From NCBI GenBank assembly GCA_027310305.1, contig DAIDBD010000086.1, forward strand, positions 1 through 34,015: DNA of 34,015 nucleotides, written 5' to 3'. Of this stretch, positions 1-7,675 are shown in pieces. Origin of the DNA: Herminiimonas sp. GTDB taxonomy: Bacteria > Pseudomonadota > Gammaproteobacteria > Burkholderiales > Burkholderiaceae_D. Numbering within the stretch: the stretch's first letter is position 1; every line of letters begins with the position of its first letter. The notes beneath the pieces were generated by a model that made no database searches, had not been told where the DNA came from, and worked only from the letters and a program-made list of their open reading frames with translations. Position numbers and translations under genes: made by a program.

Positions 1-32
1 CTCGTATGACTCGAACTCTGATACTCTTTCAT
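1..32 (-). CDS. tnpA: IS200-like transposase TnpA, N-terminal fragment
   Basis: Reading the minus strand from the ATG at 32-30 gives MKEYQSSSHT before the window ends. From memory of the family, IS200/IS605 Y1 transposases begin with a similar M-x-E-Y-x-S-x-S-H-T stretch, followed by a W-D-C-K-Y-H block. A strong Shine-Dalgarno (AAGGAG, 45-40) sits 7 bases upstream of the ATG. Only ten codons are available, so the family call rests on this short match plus the flanking hairpins. Confidence 0.65.
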   Translation of the reverse strand, partial: MKEYQSSSHT

Positions 33-33
33 C

Positions 34-70
34 GTGAATCTCCTTCTTTTGGGCGAGAAAGAAGATTCAC
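34..70 (-). promoter_or_regulatory. SD-sequestering stem-loop in tnpA leader
   Basis: On the minus strand GTGAATCT (70-63) pairs with AGATTCAC (41-34), and the stem continues as CTTCTTT against AAAGAAG with one bulged G. The AAGGAG ribosome binding site (45-40) is inside the 3' arm, so the folded leader should hide it. This matches the known translational repression of IS200 tnpA by a 5' UTR stem-loop. Confidence 0.7.
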
Positions 71-102
71 AGCGACCGACGTATAGGTCAAACCTTATGG
101 AG

Positions 103-123
103 TCCCCCGGCATAGCCGGGGGA
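103..123. repeat. Subterminal palindrome of the IS200-like element
   Basis: TCCCCCGGC (103-111) and GCCGGGGGA (115-123) are perfect inverted repeats around a 3-base loop. Position and shape fit the TnpA-recognised subterminal hairpin of an IS200/IS605 element. It could also act as a terminator, but only a weak T-rich stretch follows. Confidence 0.65.
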
Positions 124-174
124 TTACCTTATTAATTTATCTTCCCGTCACCGCACCGCATCGCCCCGTTACGT

Positions 175-194
175 ACTATCACGTAAGTGATAGT
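175..194. repeat. Inverted repeat, operator-like
   Basis: ACTATCAC (175-182) and GTGATAGT (187-194) form a perfect 8-bp inverted repeat with a 4-base spacer, just outside the IS end and about 85 bases upstream of the candidate dctQM promoter. It could be a regulator binding site or a hairpin. No regulator gene is visible nearby. Confidence 0.4.
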
Positions 195-278
195 GCCGGA
201 TCTCGCGCGAATAAACAAAGAAAACCGCGGCTATTGCAAATCACCATGAAAAAGTTCCACATAACAGGAATGAAATAC

Positions 279-306
279 TTGCCTGCAACTTGAAATGTCT
301 TATACT
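279..306 (+). promoter_or_regulatory. Candidate sigma-70 promoter for the TRAP genes
   Basis: TTGCCT (279-284), a 16-base spacer and TATACT (301-306) form a reasonable sigma-70 promoter. It would start transcription near 313, about 90 bases before the dctQ start. It lies between the IS end and the transporter genes, so they need not depend on transcription from upstream of the IS. Confidence 0.4.
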
Positions 307-403
307 GCCCCGAACCCCCAAGCAGCAGTTCCACACCGATCGCAAAAACAAAAAGAACAGCATTGCGGTCCAATGATTTATTTCATCAATGGAGACAAAA
401 ATC

Positions 404-988
404 ATGCCTTTTTTACTCTCTTTATCGAGATTCATTGACGCGCTCAATGAAAAAATCGGCCACTTCATCAGTTGGGCGCTTCTCGTCGCCGTGTTGATCT
501 GCAGCGGCAACGCGCTGATCCGCTACGCATTCAACATGAGTTCCAATGGATGGCTCGAAATTCAGTGGTACCTTTTCTCGGCAATGTTCCTGCTCGCAGC
601 CTCGTACACGCTGCGCCGCAATGAGCATGTCCGCATCGACGTGATTGCCGGACGCTTTTCCAAGCGCACGCAGGTGTGGATCGACTTGCTGGGCTTTGTC
701 TTCTTCCTGCTGCCTGTCACTTTTCTGATTCTGTATTACGCAGTTCCCTACGCGATAATCTCCATCCAGAGCCAGGAAGTGTCCAGCAATTCGGGGGGGC
801 TCATCGTCTGGCCGGCAAAATTGCTGATCCCGGTGGGATTCTTACTGTTGACGCTGCAGGGCATTTCGGAAGCAATCAAACGGGTAGGTTATTTGATGGG
901 ACTTGTGGAAGCCCGTGAATTTGAAAAGCACGTTGCCACGCCGGAAGAAGAAATCGCGGCGATCAAAGCTGCCAACAATCTCAACTGA
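404..988 (+). CDS. dctQ: TRAP transporter small permease (DctQ family)
   Basis: This is the four-helix small membrane subunit of a tripartite ATP-independent periplasmic transporter, which couples uptake of an organic acid or similar solute to an ion gradient together with DctM and a periplasmic binding protein. Hydrophobic helices are evident around residues 20-40, 55-75, 95-120 and 140-160. The LRRNEHVRIDV stretch between helices 2 and 3 is typical of DctQ. An in-frame ATG at 389 exists, but GGAG (391-394) lies 9 bases before the ATG at 404, so 404 (194 residues) is the better start. dctM follows after 17 bases. The substrate cannot be inferred, and the binding-protein gene (dctP) is not in the window. 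Confidence 0.88.
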   Translation: MPFLLSLSRFIDALNEKIGHFISWALLVAVLICSGNALIRYAFNMSSNGWLEIQWYLFSAMFLLAASYTLRRNEHVRIDVIAGRFSKRTQVWIDLLGFVFFLLPVTFLILYYAVPYAIISIQSQEVSSNSGGLIVWPAKLLIPVGFLLLTLQGISEAIKRVGYLMGLVEAREFEKHVATPEEEIAAIKAANNLN

Positions 989-1005
989 TCGCCCGGAGAA
1001 AAATA

Positions 1006-2640
1006 ATGACGCAATTTTTAATAGCGAATATGGCGCCGGTCATGTTCGGCGCATTGGTCGTGTTTCTGCTATCGGGCTTTCCGGTAGCATTTTCGCTCGC
1101 CGCGAACGGCTTGTTTTTCGGTCTGGTTGGTATCGAGCTTGGCCTGTTGAAACCCGAACTGCTCCAGGCATTGCCAAACAGGTTGTTCGGCATCATGGCC
1201 AACGACACATTGCTGGCAATTCCTTTCTTCACTTTCATGGGTCTGATTCTCGAACGGTCCGGAATGGCCGAAGACTTGCTTGATACGATCGGCCAGCTGT
1301 TCGGCCCGATTCGCGGCGGCGTTGCCTATGCCGTGATTTTCGTGGGTGCGCTCCTCGCTGCAACAACCGGCGTCGTCGCTGCGTCGGTGATCTCGATGGG
1401 CTTGATTTCACTGCCGGTGATGCTGCGTTACGGATATGACAAAAAACTTGCCTCCGGTGTAATTGCCGCATCGGGAACGCTGGCACAGATCATTCCGCCC
1501 TCGCTGGTACTCATTGTGATGGCCGATCAATTGGGACGTTCGGTCGGCGACATGTACAAGGCCGCGTTCATTCCCGGCCTGATGCTGACCGCCATGTACG
1601 CAGGCTATGTACTGGCCATCTCCATATTCAAACCGAAATACGTGCCGGCACTGCCGCCGGAAGCACGCAATCTGCGGGAACCGAATGGCGGCAGCGGCGC
1701 GGTATCGCTTTTGATACTGATGGTCGGTGCGGTTGCCGCCGCATATGCCTTCTCCAGCTACTACGGAGCGGCGCATCCGGCAGCAGCACCGGATGAAGTA
1801 GGCATTTATGGAGCATCGATCGGCATCGTCGGCGCATTCGTTTTCGCGCTGATCAACCGCAAGCTGAAAATCGGCTTGCTCTCGCGCATGGCGGAAAAAA
1901 TCGTGTTTGTGCTGATCCCGCCGCTGGCGCTGATTTTCCTGGTGCTGGGCACGATCTTCGTCGGCATTGCGACACCGACTGAAGGCGGCGGAATGGGTGC
2001 TCTCGGCGCACTGATCCTGGCTTTCCTCAATCGTCGGTTGTCATGGGGTTTGATGAAACAAGCGATGGATTCGACGACCCGGCTCGCCTGCTTCGTGGTG
2101 TTCATCCTGATCGGCTCCAGCGTGTTTTCGCTGGTGTTCCGCGGCGTCAATGGCGATCTTTGGGTCGAACACCTGCTGACGTCCCTGCCGGGTGGCACCA
2201 CCGGCTTCCTGATCGTGGTGAATATCCTGTTTTTCGGATTGGCGTTCTTCCTCGATTTCTTTGAGCTTGCATTTATTCTGGTGCCCTTGGTAGGACCGGT
2301 CGCGGACAAGCTTGGAATCGACCTGATCTGGTTCGGCGTGCTGCTCGGCGTCAATATGCAAACATCATTCATGCACCCGCCATTCGGTTTTGCACTGTTT
2401 TACCTGCGATCAGTCGCGCCGAAAGAAGTGAAAACATCGGACATCTACTGGGGTGCGGTACCGTTTGTCGTGATTCAAGTCATCATGGTTGCGTTGATCA
2501 TCGTGTTCCCCAAAATAGTATCGATCGGGAAGAAAACCGACATGAAGGAACAACTCGAACTGACGATCGATGTCCCTAACCAGAATTCAGCGACAGACTC
2601 ACCGCAACTGAATTTCTCGATCGATCCCGACAAGAAATAA
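1006..2640 (+). CDS. dctM: TRAP transporter large permease (DctM family)
   Basis: This is the large transport subunit, which forms the ion-coupled translocation path in the inner membrane. It is strongly hydrophobic throughout and carries the conserved ATPTEGGGMGA stretch near residues 325-335. At 544 residues it is longer than the common ~425-residue DctM. The extra length is a central part (roughly residues 215-300) with a periplasm-like Ala/Pro stretch plus additional hydrophobic segments, and a ~35-residue polar C-terminal tail. Long DctM proteins of this sort are known in the branch annotated as mannitol/chloroaromatic TRAP systems. A GGAG ribosome binding site precedes the ATG. An intrinsic terminator follows at 2661-2692. 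Confidence 0.9.
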   Translation: MTQFLIANMAPVMFGALVVFLLSGFPVAFSLAANGLFFGLVGIELGLLKPELLQALPNRLFGIMANDTLLAIPFFTFMGLILERSGMAEDLLDTIGQLFGPIRGGVAYAVIFVGALLAATTGVVAASVISMGLISLPVMLRYGYDKKLASGVIAASGTLAQIIPPSLVLIVMADQLGRSVGDMYKAAFIPGLMLTAMYAGYVLAISIFKPKYVPALPPEARNLREPNGGSGAVSLLILMVGAVAAAYAFSSYYGAAHPAAAPDEVGIYGASIGIVGAFVFALINRKLKIGLLSRMAEKIVFVLIPPLALIFLVLGTIFVGIATPTEGGGMGALGALILAFLNRRLSWGLMKQAMDSTTRLACFVVFILIGSSVFSLVFRGVNGDLWVEHLLTSLPGGTTGFLIVVNILFFGLAFFLDFFELAFILVPLVGPVADKLGIDLIWFGVLLGVNMQTSFMHPPFGFALFYLRSVAPKEVKTSDIYWGAVPFVVIQVIMVALIIVFPKIVSIGKKTDMKEQLELTIDVPNQNSATDSPQLNFSIDPDKK

Positions 2641-2660
2641 TAGTTCCCGCTCCCCCATTC

Positions 2661-2692
2661 AACCCCGCTGGTTTTTCCCTGCGGGGTTTTTT
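2661..2692 (+). terminator. Rho-independent terminator after dctM
   Basis: AACCCCGC (2661-2668) pairs with GCGGGGTT (2681-2688) around a 12-base loop and runs into TTTTAT. It lies 20 bases after the dctM stop and ends the dctQM unit. Confidence 0.88.
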
Positions 2693-2999
2693 ATCGGCCA
2701 TAGAACGGCCGCATGAATGGCACATTCATGGCTCGCCTGAATGCTGCCGATTTCAGACGGAATTTTGGAAATTCCAGCGCATGGAGGAAAACTGCTCTCG
2801 ACAGACGAAGAGATAGCGCTTTCGGCAAAGATTTACCTGCAATAAAAATGCCCTGCAAGTCGATGACTGTGCAGGGCATGCTAATAAACAACGTTCATAT
2901 TTTCAACAGCCGAAGTACCCCGAGCGCTTATGGCATGCAAGCTGCAGCCATATCGGCAACGGATTCAGCGACAGACTTGACCGAAGGTCGGTTTTTCTT
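2693..2999. other. Intergenic region between dctM and pit
   Basis: I see no convincing gene in these ~300 bases. They hold a perfect inverted repeat (CATGAATG 2712-2719 and CATTCATG 2723-2730, 3-base loop) just beyond the dctM terminator, and the minus-strand terminator of the pit operon (2842-2879). A plus-strand open frame from 2713 runs on into the antisense of pit, has no ribosome binding site and no recognisable composition, so it is not called. Confidence 0.5.
2842..2879 (-). terminator. Rho-independent terminator of the DUF47-pit unit
   Basis: On the minus strand ATGCCCTGCA (2879-2870) pairs with TGCAGGGCAT (2857-2848) around a 12-base loop, followed by TTTTTATT. It lies about 120 bases past the pit stop codon, giving that mRNA a long 3' untranslated region. 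Confidence 0.8.
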
Positions 3000-4007
3000 T
3001 TATAGAATCTGTTTTCCTATCCACCAGGCAATCGCTGCCATGAACGCCGAGGCGGGAATCGTGAATATCCATGCCCACACGATATTGCCGGCAATGCCCC
3101 AGCGCACCGCCGACATTTTTTTCGCCGCGCCGACTCCGACAATCGCCCCGGTGATGGTATGCGTCGTCGAGACCGGAATTCCCAGCGCTGTTGCAAGAAA
3201 CAGCGTGATCGCGCCGCCCGTCTCGGCGCAGAAACCGCCGACCGGCTTCAGTTTCGTGATTTTTTGACCCATGGTCTTGACGATCCGCCAGCCGCCGAAT
3301 AGCGTGCCGAGGCCGATCGCGGTATAGCAGCTGAGAATGACCCACCATGGCAACGGATCGCCGGTGCTGGAAACGCCGGCCGCAATCAGCAGCATCCAGA
3401 TGATGCCCATGGTTTTTTGCGCATCGTTGCCGCCGTGACCCAAGCTGTACATCGACGCCGACAACAATTGCATGCGGCGGAACCACTTATCGACCCGTCT
3501 CGGCGTCGAGCGGACAAATATCCATGACACCAGCAGCATCATGATCGAGCCGAAAATAAAGCCGAGCAACGGAGAAAGGACGATAAACGCAATCGTCTTG
3601 ATCAAGCCGGAAGAAATCAGCGAACCGGTTCCTGCTTTCGCAACCGCCGCGCCGACCAGGCCGCCAATCAGTGCGTGGGACGAAGACGATGGAATGCCGT
3701 AATACCAGGTAAGGAAGTTCCAGAAAATGGCACCGACCAAAGCGCCGAACACCACATAATGATCGACCACCATCGGATCAATGATGCCTTTGCCTATTGT
3801 GGTCGCCACTTTCAACTGAAAGAAAAAAATCGCCGCCACGTTGAAGAAAGCCGCCATCGCAATAGCTGTCTGCGGCTTCAGTACGCCGGTCGAAACCACG
3901 GTGGCAATCGCATTCGCCGCATCGTGAAAACCGTTCATGAAATCAAATAGCAATGCCAGCGCTATCAGGAAGGCTAGAACATAAATGCTGATCTGAACAG
4001 TGTGCAT
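3000..4007 (-). CDS. pit: PiT-family low-affinity phosphate transporter
   Basis: This inner-membrane symporter takes up inorganic phosphate, probably as a metal-phosphate complex driven by protons. It has the two PiT signature repeats: GFHDAANAIATVVSTG near residues 26-41 and LGHGGNDAQKTMGI near residues 193-206. A VSTTHTITGAIVG block lies near residues 275-290. About ten hydrophobic helices are visible. At 335 residues it is the short bacterial PiT form, well under the ~500 residues of E. coli PitA. It lies 150 bases downstream of the DUF47 gene on the same strand, a pairing common in bacteria. No PHO box was recognised upstream. Confidence 0.93.
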   Translation of the reverse strand: MHTVQISIYVLAFLIALALLFDFMNGFHDAANAIATVVSTGVLKPQTAIAMAAFFNVAAIFFFQLKVATTIGKGIIDPMVVDHYVVFGALVGAIFWNFLTWYYGIPSSSSHALIGGLVGAAVAKAGTGSLISSGLIKTIAFIVLSPLLGFIFGSIMMLLVSWIFVRSTPRRVDKWFRRMQLLSASMYSLGHGGNDAQKTMGIIWMLLIAAGVSSTGDPLPWWVILSCYTAIGLGTLFGGWRIVKTMGQKITKLKPVGGFCAETGGAITLFLATALGIPVSTTHTITGAIVGVGAAKKMSAVRWGIAGNIVWAWIFTIPASAFMAAIAWWIGKQIL

Positions 4008-4157
4008 GATTCTTCTTGATTTTCAGTCGATATTGTCTGCGATGGAAATGTGCCGGTTTGCCCTGGCGGCATCGGACGCCGGACAGCAACGCGCGATCCA
4101 TCGGCGCGAAAGCATTCCGGCGATACGTTCAGAGGGAAAAATCATGCCCCATGCGTA

Positions 4158-4784
4158 TCAGGCATTTTCAACAATAATGCCTTCGAGGATATTGGCGACA
4201 TCTTCGCAACGGTCGGTAACCGTCTCCAGAATTTCGTAAATCGCCTTCAGCTTGATCAGGTTGCGCACATCCGGTTCATCGCGAAACAGCTTGGACATGG
4301 CGGCGCGCATCACATGGTCCGCATCGGATTCGAGACGATCGATCTCCGCACAAATGGCGAGAATGTCGTGCGAATTATCCATGTTATGCAACAGTCCGAC
4401 GCCGGCCCTGACCTTTTCGGTACAGGCCAGGCACAAGTCGGCCAGGCGCTTAGCCTCGGGCGTGATGGCCTTGATGTCGTAGAGGGAAATTGTTTGCGCC
4501 GCGTCTTCCATCAGATCGAGAATATCGTCCATCCGCGTGATCAGTTGATGAATGTCGTCGCGGTCAAGCGGCGTGATGAAGGTCTTGTGCAGCATTTCAA
4601 GCGTATTGTGCGTGACGTTGTCTGCCTGCTTTTCGATGGTTTCAATCGCATGCACGCGATTTTCCAGATCATCGAAATTGGTCATCAGCGCAACCATTTC
4701 CTTCGCACCTTTGACGCACAGGTCGGCATGCTGAATAAAAAGCTCAAAGAATTTGCCTTCCGCAGGCATCAGTCGTCCAAACAT
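4158..4784 (-). CDS. DUF47 (PhoU-like) phosphate transport accessory protein
   Basis: This is a helical PhoU-like protein of the DUF47 family, which usually sits next to a PiT transporter and is thought to modulate it. Its start, FGRLMPAEGKFFELF, is characteristic, and the rest is amphipathic helix with many Asp/Glu residues able to bind metal (for example DRDDIHQLITRMDDILDLMEDAA). The open frame extends upstream to 4877, but the ATG at 4784 gives the standard family N-terminus and is preceded by a GAGAG ribosome binding site, giving 208 residues. pit lies directly downstream and dnaB 93 bases upstream, all on the minus strand. Confidence 0.9.
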   Translation of the reverse strand: MFGRLMPAEGKFFELFIQHADLCVKGAKEMVALMTNFDDLENRVHAIETIEKQADNVTHNTLEMLHKTFITPLDRDDIHQLITRMDDILDLMEDAAQTISLYDIKAITPEAKRLADLCLACTEKVRAGVGLLHNMDNSHDILAICAEIDRLESDADHVMRAAMSKLFRDEPDVRNLIKLKAIYEILETVTDRCEDVANILEGIIVENA

Positions 4785-4877
4785 GGTTGTTCTCTCGTCA
4801 AGGTTTAAGCGCTCAATCGTATTTGAAAATGCCGCGGTGCATTCGCAGGCGACGCGAAACGAAGTCGAAACAGGCAA

Positions 4878-6263
4878 TCAATCGCCCTGATAAAGCGCCG
4901 CACCGCCGGCGTAGTTGTCGAATTTCGTGTACTGCCCGAGGAAGGTCAGCCGCACGCTGCCGATCGGCCCGTTACGCTGCTTGCCGACGATGATTTCGGC
5001 AGTCCCCTTATCCGGCGAATCGGGGTTATAGACTTCGTCGCGATAAATGAAAAGAATGACGTCGGCATCCTGTTCGATGGCGCCGGATTCGCGCAAATCG
5101 GACATCACCGGGCGCTTGTTCGGACGCTGTTCCAGCGAACGGTTCAACTGCGACAGCGCGATGACCGGGCAATTGAGTTCTTTTGCCAACCCTTTCAGGC
5201 TACGCGAAATTTCGGAAATTTCGGTCGCGCGATTTTCTCCCGAGGAGTTGGCCGACATCAGTTGAAGATAATCGATGATGATCAGACCCAGCTTGCCGCA
5301 CTGGCGCGACAGCCTTCTTGAACGGGCGCGCAGCTCGATCGAATTCAATGCCGGCGTTTCATCGATGTAAAGCTGCGCATCGTTCATTTTCTGGATCGCA
5401 TGCGTCAGGCGCGGCCAGTCTTCATCGGCCAGCCGCCCGGTACGCAGCCTGTGCTGATCGAGCCGCCCGACCGATCCCAGCATCCGCATCGCGAGCTGGG
5501 TGCCGCCCATTTCCATGGAAAAGACAGCGACCGGCAAGCCGCTTTCGATGGCCACATGCTCACCGATATTGATCGAGAATGCGGTCTTGCCCATCGAAGG
5601 ACGGCCGGCAACGATGATCAGATCGCCCGGCTGCAGGCCGGATGTCATGCGGTCCAGATCGACGAAGCCGGTCGGCACGCCGGTGATATCGTTTTGATTG
5701 TCGCGGTTGTAGAGTTCGTCGATGCGCTCCACCACCTGAGTCAGCAACGGCTGGATTTCCTGGAAGCCCTGTGCGCCGCGCGCGCCTTCTTCCGCAATCG
5801 CAAAAATCTTGGATTCGGCTTCATCCAGCATCTGCTTGACTTCCTTGCCCTGCGGATTGAATGCCTGGCCCGAGATTTCATCGGAGACGGTAATCAGTTT
5901 GCGCAATACGCCGCGATCGCGCACGATTTCCGCGTAACGCCGAATATTGGCGGCGGACGGCGTGTTTTGCGCCAATGCGTTCAGATAGGACAAGCCGCCG
6001 ACTTCTTCCGCCTTGCCGATGCTGGTAAGCGCTTCAAAAACAGTGATGACGTCAGCCGGCCTGGAATTATTGATCAGCTTGACAATGTGCTGAAAAATGA
6101 TGCGATGGTCGTAACGGTAGAAATCGTCCTGGTGCACGAAGTCAGCGATCCGGTCCCAGGCAGCATTATCAAGCAGCAAACCGCCCAGTACGGATTGCTC
6201 CGCTTCGATCGAATGCGGCGGAACGCGGAGAGAATCCAATTGCGGATCGGGGCGGCTATTCAT
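4878..6263 (-). CDS. dnaB: Replicative DNA helicase DnaB
   Basis: DnaB is the hexameric 5'-3' helicase that unwinds the replication fork and recruits primase. The N-terminal domain (residues ~15-120, LRVPPHSIEAEQSVLGGLL) precedes a linker and a RecA-like motor domain. The Walker A is AGRPSMGKTAF near residue 217, Walker B is LIIIDYLQLM near residue 325, and the DREKR-like arginine region includes LSQLNRSLEQRPNKRP near residue 370. The length of 461 residues is normal, with no intein. It follows the rpsF-priB-rpsR-rplI operon but is separated from it by a terminator and ~260 bases with its own promoter signal. Confidence 0.97.
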   Translation of the reverse strand: MNSRPDPQLDSLRVPPHSIEAEQSVLGGLLLDNAAWDRIADFVHQDDFYRYDHRIIFQHIVKLINNSRPADVITVFEALTSIGKAEEVGGLSYLNALAQNTPSAANIRRYAEIVRDRGVLRKLITVSDEISGQAFNPQGKEVKQMLDEAESKIFAIAEEGARGAQGFQEIQPLLTQVVERIDELYNRDNQNDITGVPTGFVDLDRMTSGLQPGDLIIVAGRPSMGKTAFSINIGEHVAIESGLPVAVFSMEMGGTQLAMRMLGSVGRLDQHRLRTGRLADEDWPRLTHAIQKMNDAQLYIDETPALNSIELRARSRRLSRQCGKLGLIIIDYLQLMSANSSGENRATEISEISRSLKGLAKELNCPVIALSQLNRSLEQRPNKRPVMSDLRESGAIEQDADVILFIYRDEVYNPDSPDKGTAEIIVGKQRNGPIGSVRLTFLGQYTKFDNYAGGAALYQGD

Positions 6264-6270
6264 GGCGCGA

Positions 6271-6299
6271 ATTATACCTTCTCACCCGAGGCAGCAGAA
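6271..6299 (-). promoter_or_regulatory. Candidate dnaB promoter with almost no leader
   Basis: On the minus strand a perfect TATAAT (6276-6271) lies only 7 bases before the dnaB ATG. A weak -35 (TTCTGC, 6299-6294) is 17 bases upstream. Transcription would begin at or next to the start codon, giving a leaderless or near-leaderless mRNA. A GAAGG lies 13 bases before the ATG and would only be transcribed from a promoter further upstream. Confidence 0.4.
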
Positions 6300-6525
6300 T
6301 TCCTATTGGCCGAATACCCGCATTCTTTTTATGCCAGTTATTCATCAGGCAATTTATTTATCTTGATAATTACCGGCTAGACGATTTGACCCTATCGATC
6401 CATTATGTCCTGATAAACATCTTGCGATCCTGTGCATTAAAAAACATTCTGGCCAATCAAAACGAAAGCGCCGCTACGGCAAGGAAACATTGAGTGCCAA
6501 GCACCAAATCCATATCAACAGACGT

Positions 6526-6551
6526 AAAAAAGCCGGGCGAACCCGGCTTTT
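6526..6551 (-). terminator. Rho-independent terminator after rplI
   Basis: On the minus strand AGCCGGG (6548-6542) pairs with CCCGGCT (6537-6531) around a 4-base loop and is followed by a run of six T. It ends the rpsF-priB-rpsR-rplI operon about 20 bases after the rplI stop. Confidence 0.9.
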
Positions 6552-6568
6552 CCATTCACGCTTGCCAG

Positions 6569-7021
6569 TCAGGCATGTTCGCCCAGCACGGCAACCGTTA
6601 CTTCCACAACCACGTCGGTATGCAATGCGACGGATACGCCATGATCGCCAACGATCTTGATCGGTCCCTGCGGCATGCGAATCTGCGCCTTTTCGACCGG
6701 AAACCCTTGCTTGGTCAGGGCTTCGGCGATATCAAAGTTCGTGACCGAACCGAACAAGCGGCCATCGACGCCGGCTTTTTGCGAAATCTGGACCGTCAGA
6801 CCGCTCAATTTTTCGCCTTGCGCCTGGGCAGCCCCGAGCTTTTCAGCCGCCGCTTTTTCGAGATCGGCACGCTTGGCTTCGAATTCAGCAACCGCATTGG
6901 TGGTGGCACGACGCGCCATGCGCCGTGGAATCAGGAAGTTGCGGGCGTAACCATCCTTGACGCGAACGACTTCACCGAGATTGCCGAGATTAACGACTTT
7001 TTCCAACAGAATGACTTGCAT
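6569..7021 (-). CDS. rplI: 50S ribosomal protein L9
   Basis: L9 binds 23S rRNA near the base of the L1 stalk. The N-terminal rRNA-binding domain starts [19 protein letters not shown] and contains [16 protein letters not shown], the family signature. A long connecting helix rich in Ala, Lys and Glu (residues ~45-75) joins it to the C-terminal domain. At 150 residues it is full length. It is the last gene of the operon, 25 bases after rpsR. Confidence 0.97.
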   Translation of the reverse strand: MQVILLEKVVNLGNLGEVVRVKDGYARNFLIPRRMARRATTNAVAEFEAKRADLEKAAAEKLGAAQAQGEKLSGLTVQISQKAGVDGRLFGSVTNFDIAEALTKQGFPVEKAQIRMPQGPIKIVGDHGVSVALHTDVVVEVTVAVLGEHA

Positions 7022-7046
7022 GTTTTTCTCCTATTTCAGTCGTCGA

Positions 7047-7337
7047 TTACGCGGTATGCAGATCGGTGTAAGGCAGCAACGCGAGGAAGCGCGCGCGCTT
7101 GATCGCCGTGTCCACCTGACGCTGATAATGCGCCTTGGTACCGGTCAGGCGAGCCGGCATGATCTTGCCGTTCTCTTGAACGAAATCCTTGAGCGTATCC
7201 ACATCCTTGTAGTCCACTTGCTCAACATGCGCTGCGGTGAAACGGCAGAATTTTTTACGCTTGAACAACGGATTCTGTTGTTTGCGCTTTTCTTTAAGCT
7301 TGAGTTTGTTTTTATCGAATTTTTTACCGAATGCCAT
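7047..7337 (-). CDS. rpsR: 30S ribosomal protein S18
   Basis: S18 forms a pair with S6 on the platform of the small subunit. The body [12 protein letters not shown] leads into the conserved [11 protein letters not shown] and [18 protein letters not shown] stretch, followed by [12 protein letters not shown]. At 96 residues it is slightly longer than the E. coli protein because of a Lys-rich N-terminal extension, usual in this group. Its start overlaps the end of priB by 14 bases, which suggests translational coupling. Confidence 0.97.
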   Translation of the reverse strand: MAFGKKFDKNKLKLKEKRKQQNPLFKRKKFCRFTAAHVEQVDYKDVDTLKDFVQENGKIMPARLTGTKAHYQRQVDTAIKRARFLALLPYTDLHTA

Positions 7338-7647
7338 TTTTGGCTCCTGTATCTAAAGTGTATTTTTCAAAATCTGTAATGTGAAGCACCACGCTTCTGC
7401 TATTGCGGTTCTTGCGTGCCAGGAATCCCGTGAACTGAAATATCCCGCCTAATTCGGCCTGGTTGAATCGCCCTGAAATTTCGCCTGCTGCTATTGCGGC
7501 GATTTCAAATTCGATCAGCCGCTGAATACCTGCTTCAATCTGCTGCGAACTGTGCAGCAATTTTGCCGACACAATCGGAATGCCTGCCGGTGTATATCGC
7601 AGTACCTCACGCTCGGCAATCGTTGCAACGCATTGAAACTGGTTCAC
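7324..7647 (-). CDS. priB: Primosomal replication protein N (PriB)
   Basis: PriB is a small single-stranded-DNA-binding OB-fold dimer used with PriA to reload DnaB at stalled forks. The 107-residue product shows the OB-fold pattern of PriB, with [17 protein letters not shown] near the N-terminus and [16 protein letters not shown]-like strands near the C-terminus (here [14 protein letters not shown]). Position between rpsF and rpsR is the classic location in beta- and gammaproteobacteria. It overlaps rpsR by 14 bases. Confidence 0.92.
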   Translation of the reverse strand: MNQFQCVATIAEREVLRYTPAGIPIVSAKLLHSSQQIEAGIQRLIEFEIAAIAAGEISGRFNQAELGGIFQFTGFLARKNRNSRSVVLHITDFEKYTLDTGAKNGIR

Positions 7648-7675
7648 GCTCCTGGCTTATCGCAAAAATACACAA

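Larger units (their letters stand above)
1..130 (-). mobile_element. IS200/IS605-type element, tnpA-proximal end (partial)
   Basis: The first ~130 bases have the architecture of the left end of an IS200-like insertion sequence read on the minus strand: a perfect subterminal palindrome (103-123), a leader, a long imperfect hairpin that buries the ribosome binding site (34-70), then an ATG at 32-30 opening a frame that starts like IS200 transposases. Such elements lack terminal inverted repeats and move as single-stranded DNA using the subterminal hairpins. The exact outer boundary is not visible; it should lie a few bases beyond the palindrome, about 124-145. The rest of the element lies outside the window. 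Confidence 0.72.

Noticed and set aside
103-125. Palindrome at 103-123 as a terminator of an upstream plus-strand gene
   Set aside because: The following T-stretch is weak, no plus-strand gene precedes it, and the position fits an IS200 subterminal hairpin better.
2713-3267. Open frame of 184 codons between dctM and pit
   Set aside because: No ribosome binding site, atypical composition, and its second half is antisense to pit.
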